DNA of 64,000 bases from Dyadobacter psychrophilus. Its GTDB lineage: Bacteria > Bacteroidota > Bacteroidia > Cytophagales > Spirosomataceae. The notes below the pieces were generated by a model, which saw only the letters and a list, made by a program, of their open reading frames with translations, was not told where the DNA came from and did no database searches. The stretch lies in the NCBI RefSeq assembly GCF_900167945.1, contig NZ_FUZA01000004.1:310001-374000 (forward strand), read 5' to 3'. Both the position numbers and the translations under genes were made by a program. Numbering within the stretch: the first letter of the stretch is position 1; every line of letters begins with the position of its first letter. This document shows, in pieces, positions 61,710 through 64,000 of this stretch.

Positions 61710-63116
61710 ATGATGGAGAAAAATTTTGGGGAAAGAAAGGATTATATGAAAGAAACATTGCTCAGGTTTGAAAGAATGCTTAAAACAAGTGAGCCGGTTT
61801 TTTTTGATTTGGATACTTATGAAAAAGTAACGGTTCACTACATTGAAAAAGGAGATTGGGATAAGGCTTTTAAAGCGTGTGAGTTAGGACTGTCGGATTA
61901 TCCGTATTCGCTGGATCTTTTGCTGAATATGGTGCAGCTTCATGCCAACCGTGGTGAACATGAGCTTGCGCAGGAAATCCTCGAAAGGGCTTCTCTTTTC
62001 CATCCCGGCGACATTGAAATCTCTTTCATGCAAGTTGCTATTTCCAATATGATCGGTGAGTTTGAAGAAGCCATCGAAGTTTTGGAAAATCTTTTGCAAC
62101 GCGTTGAAGACCAGGATGAAATATATTTTCAAATAGGGCAGACTTATCAGAATTGGGGTAAATACGATGAGGCGATTAAATTCTATAAAAAATCGCTTAG
62201 GAATAACCTTAATAATGAAAGTGCACTGTATGAACTTGCACATTGCCTGGACCTTGTCGGGCAGCTGGAAAGCCATCTGGAATATTATAATGAGCTCGTT
62301 GATCGCGACCCGTTTTCGCATCACGCCTGGTATAATCTCGGTATAGCATTCAGCAAACTCGAACGATACGAGGATGCTGTGAATGCTTACGAATATGCCA
62401 CATTAGTTAAGGAGGATTTTGCTTCGGCGTTCTTCCAGTTGGGTAATTCCTACATGAACCTTGAAAAGTACGAGGATGCAAAAGAGCAATATCTGAGAGC
62501 GATTGAGCTGGAAGGCGAACAGCCGGAAACCTGCTGCTGCTTGGGCACTTGTTATGAGAAATTGGGTGAATTTGAAACAGCCATCAAGTATTATCGTCAG
62601 ACTGTCAAGCTGGATAAGCAGTGGGATGATGGCTGGTATGGATTGGGAATTTGTTTCAGCGAGCTTGGCCGCTGGTATGAAGCTGTTGGATTTCTACGTA
62701 AAGCCATTCAGATCACAGAGTTAAATCCTGACTACTGGCTAGCACTTGCAGAAACGGAATTCAAGGTTGGGAATGTCATTTCAGCATTTGAAGCTTTTGA
62801 AAAAGCGGCGGAAATCGAGCCGTCTAATCCGGATATCTGGCTGAAATGGTCTCACGTGTTGTTTGAGCAAGGAAATTACGTTCGGGCTTGTGACCTTTTA
62901 CAAGCTGCGATCGATGAAATGCCGGAAGAAGCGGATCTATATTACCGCATGGCAGTTTATCAGATCCACGCCGGCACATATCGCGAAGCATTGCTTAACC
63001 TGGAAACGGGTTTGACATTGGATTACGATGCCCACGTGCAGCTTTTTGACTTTTTCCCTGATCTTGAAAAACAGAAAGCGTTGTTCAGGATTATCGAGCA
63101 GTACAGAGAGAAATAG
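61710..63116 (+). CDS. Tetratricopeptide repeat protein
   Basis: A 468-residue protein made almost entirely of TPR units, about eleven to twelve, from residue 45 to the end (e.g. EIYFQIGQTYQNWGKYDEAI, HAWYNLGIAFSKLERYEDAV, ASAFFQLGNSYMNLEKYEDA). There is no signal peptide, so it is probably a cytoplasmic scaffold. It is a single gene; its stop directly abuts the stop of the convergent glycosyltransferase gene. Confidence 0.9.
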   Translation: MMEKNFGERKDYMKETLLRFERMLKTSEPVFFDLDTYEKVTVHYIEKGDWDKAFKACELGLSDYPYSLDLLLNMVQLHANRGEHELAQEILERASLFHPGDIEISFMQVAISNMIGEFEEAIEVLENLLQRVEDQDEIYFQIGQTYQNWGKYDEAIKFYKKSLRNNLNNESALYELAHCLDLVGQLESHLEYYNELVDRDPFSHHAWYNLGIAFSKLERYEDAVNAYEYATLVKEDFASAFFQLGNSYMNLEKYEDAKEQYLRAIELEGEQPETCCCLGTCYEKLGEFETAIKYYRQTVKLDKQWDDGWYGLGICFSELGRWYEAVGFLRKAIQITELNPDYWLALAETEFKVGNVISAFEAFEKAAEIEPSNPDIWLKWSHVLFEQGNYVRACDLLQAAIDEMPEEADLYYRMAVYQIHAGTYREALLNLETGLTLDYDAHVQLFDFFPDLEKQKALFRIIEQYREK

Positions 63117-64000
63117 CTAGCCGAGATTTTGGTATAAGTCCACAAGCTGGCGAGCAATATTTTGACCGGAAAACTGACGAATGTGCAGTTTTCCGGCTTC
63201 TACAAGGTGTTTTCTTAATGCGGCATCAGTGATCAGTTTATTAAGCTGATGGCTGATGTCTTCCTTTTGATAAGGGTCCGCGTACAATCCTCCTGGTCCG
63301 CCGGCCTCTTCCAGACAAGATCCTTTTGCTGCCAGAACAGGTGTCCCGCTATGTAATGCTTCAAGAATTGGAATTCCAAAACCCTCATAAATAGAGATAT
63401 AGGCAAATATTTCGGCTTCCTGATAGAGCGCTGGTAAATGAGCTGTGGGGACATCCCGGAGGATTTTTACCTTAGTGTCAAGGTTATTTTTTTTGATATA
63501 TTCAAAAATTTTGGGCGTGTAACTCGTAGGTTTCCCCACCAGAATAAGCTGGAAATTATTGTTGGTAACATCAGCAAATGCCTCTACCAATCGGTGCTGA
63601 TTTTTACGCTCTTCCAATGTTCCCACACACAAAATGTAAGGTCCCTGAATATTATACAAACGCCTTACTTCCTCTTTTTCTCTGGGTTCAACTTGATGTT
63701 TAAAAATCGGATTGCAATCTTGATAAACGACCTGGACCTTGTCACTATTAACATTATAAAGCTCAATCAGGTCGCGTTTTGTTTGCTCGCTGATGGCGAT
63801 AACAGAGTCTGCCCGGCGGCATGCAGACTGGAATTTATGTCTATAAATAATCCTGTCAATTGGTTTAAATAAATGCGGCAACCGCTCAAAAATCAAATCA
63901 TGAATGGTTACCACCGACTTGATCCCGGCTTTTTCCAAACCTTGGGGAAGCTCGTTGCTCAATCCATGAAACACATGAACATCATCAGCTTCTAACTGGT
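63117..64000 (-). CDS. GT4 family glycosyltransferase (N-terminus cut by window)
   Basis: A retaining GT-B glycosyltransferase; about 294 residues are visible and the frame stays open to base 64000, so the GTG at 63974 is internal (upstream codons read ADDVHVFHGLSNELP). The acceptor domain has VTIHDLIFERLPHLF and IAISEQTKRDLIE. The donor domain has CVGTLEERKNQHRLVEAF and the EX7E motif in YEGFGIPILEALHSGTPV. It probably transfers a sugar from a nucleotide donor in polysaccharide synthesis. About 60-80 N-terminal residues are missing. Confidence 0.9.
   Translation of the reverse strand, partial: QLEADDVHVFHGLSNELPQGLEKAGIKSVVTIHDLIFERLPHLFKPIDRIIYRHKFQSACRRADSVIAISEQTKRDLIELYNVNSDKVQVVYQDCNPIFKHQVEPREKEEVRRLYNIQGPYILCVGTLEERKNQHRLVEAFADVTNNNFQLILVGKPTSYTPKIFEYIKKNNLDTKVKILRDVPTAHLPALYQEAEIFAYISIYEGFGIPILEALHSGTPVLAAKGSCLEEAGGPGGLYADPYQKEDISHQLNKLITDAALRKHLVEAGKLHIRQFSGQNIARQLVDLYQNLG

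Noticed and set aside
1..64000. CRISPR arrays, insertion sequences, prophage genes, tRNA or rRNA genes
   Set aside because: I saw no regularly spaced repeats, no transposase or integrase motifs, and no tRNA T-arm or rRNA signatures on either strand.

Overview
The window looks like a chromosomal stretch of a Cytophagales bacterium (phylum Bacteroidota), probably Dyadobacter or a close relative. The reasons are a PorQ protein of the type IX secretion system, PafA-type phosphatases, a DUF4494 protein, imelysin-MauG and DUF1080/Gfo-Idh-MocA genes, weak Shine-Dalgarno usage, several TTG starts, and promoter-like boxes of the Bacteroidota form TAnnTTTG. The genus is inferred from protein flavour and was not checked. 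I saw no rRNA, tRNA, prophage, insertion sequence or CRISPR array. The density is high and most genes are ordinary chromosomal genes. Both ends cut genes: an M16 peptidase on the left and a GT4 glycosyltransferase on the right.

Layout. 1-8.8 kb: M16 peptidase, a tandem pair of PafA-like alkaline phosphatases, then an NfeD/SPFH membrane pair and an acyl-CoA dehydrogenase on the minus strand. 9-11.4 kb: ugd and UDP-glucuronate decarboxylase, which together make UDP-xylose. 11.4-14.4 kb (minus): dus, a biotin carrier protein, pyrH and frr. 14.4-20.5 kb: CPBP protease, DUF2007, cdsA, a carboxypeptidase-regulatory-domain protein, lpxH and an OmpA protein. 20.5-29.7 kb: DUF4494, an LEA-like lipoprotein, a large membrane protein, xth, a Uma2 nuclease, rluE, mutS and a nucleoside symporter. 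29.7-32.4 kb (minus): RRM protein, a beta-propeller protein, and a RES/Xre toxin-antitoxin pair. 32.5-39 kb (minus): a HEAT-DUF1080 protein with a Gfo/Idh/MocA oxidoreductase, and an acyl-CoA carboxylase beta subunit. 39-43.5 kb: porQ, a PhoX-like lipoprotein, an imelysin-MauG cytochrome. 43.5-52.1 kb: tandem ABC ATPase, DJ-1/PfpI proteins, clpB, lysA, pyrF and rfbC.

The part most worth attention is 52.2-60.6 kb. It contains a self-contained minus-strand operon with its own likely promoter and terminator. The operon encodes a small protein ending in CPNEC, a seven-helix membrane protein, a histidine kinase with almost no sensor region, and a NarL-type response regulator. Facing away from its promoter is a gene-free, highly self-complementary stretch ending in a plus-strand terminator, a candidate structured non-coding RNA. 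Further right lie small accessory genes: a SelW-like CxxC protein, a divergent small heat-shock protein, an unknown 111-residue protein, a 52-residue helix-turn-helix protein, and a secreted four-cysteine miniprotein next to a lipoprotein.

How the genes work together. Envelope functions dominate: lipid and lipid A synthesis (cdsA, lpxH), nucleotide sugars and glycosyl transfer (ugd, UXS, rfbC, GT4), and phosphate scavenging (two PafA-like enzymes, a PhoX-like protein). Oxidised-sugar metabolism is suggested by DUF1080 with Gfo/Idh/MocA. Translation and repair housekeeping is scattered between (frr, pyrH, metG, rluE, mutS, xth). All family names rest on motifs read by eye; no database search was possible.
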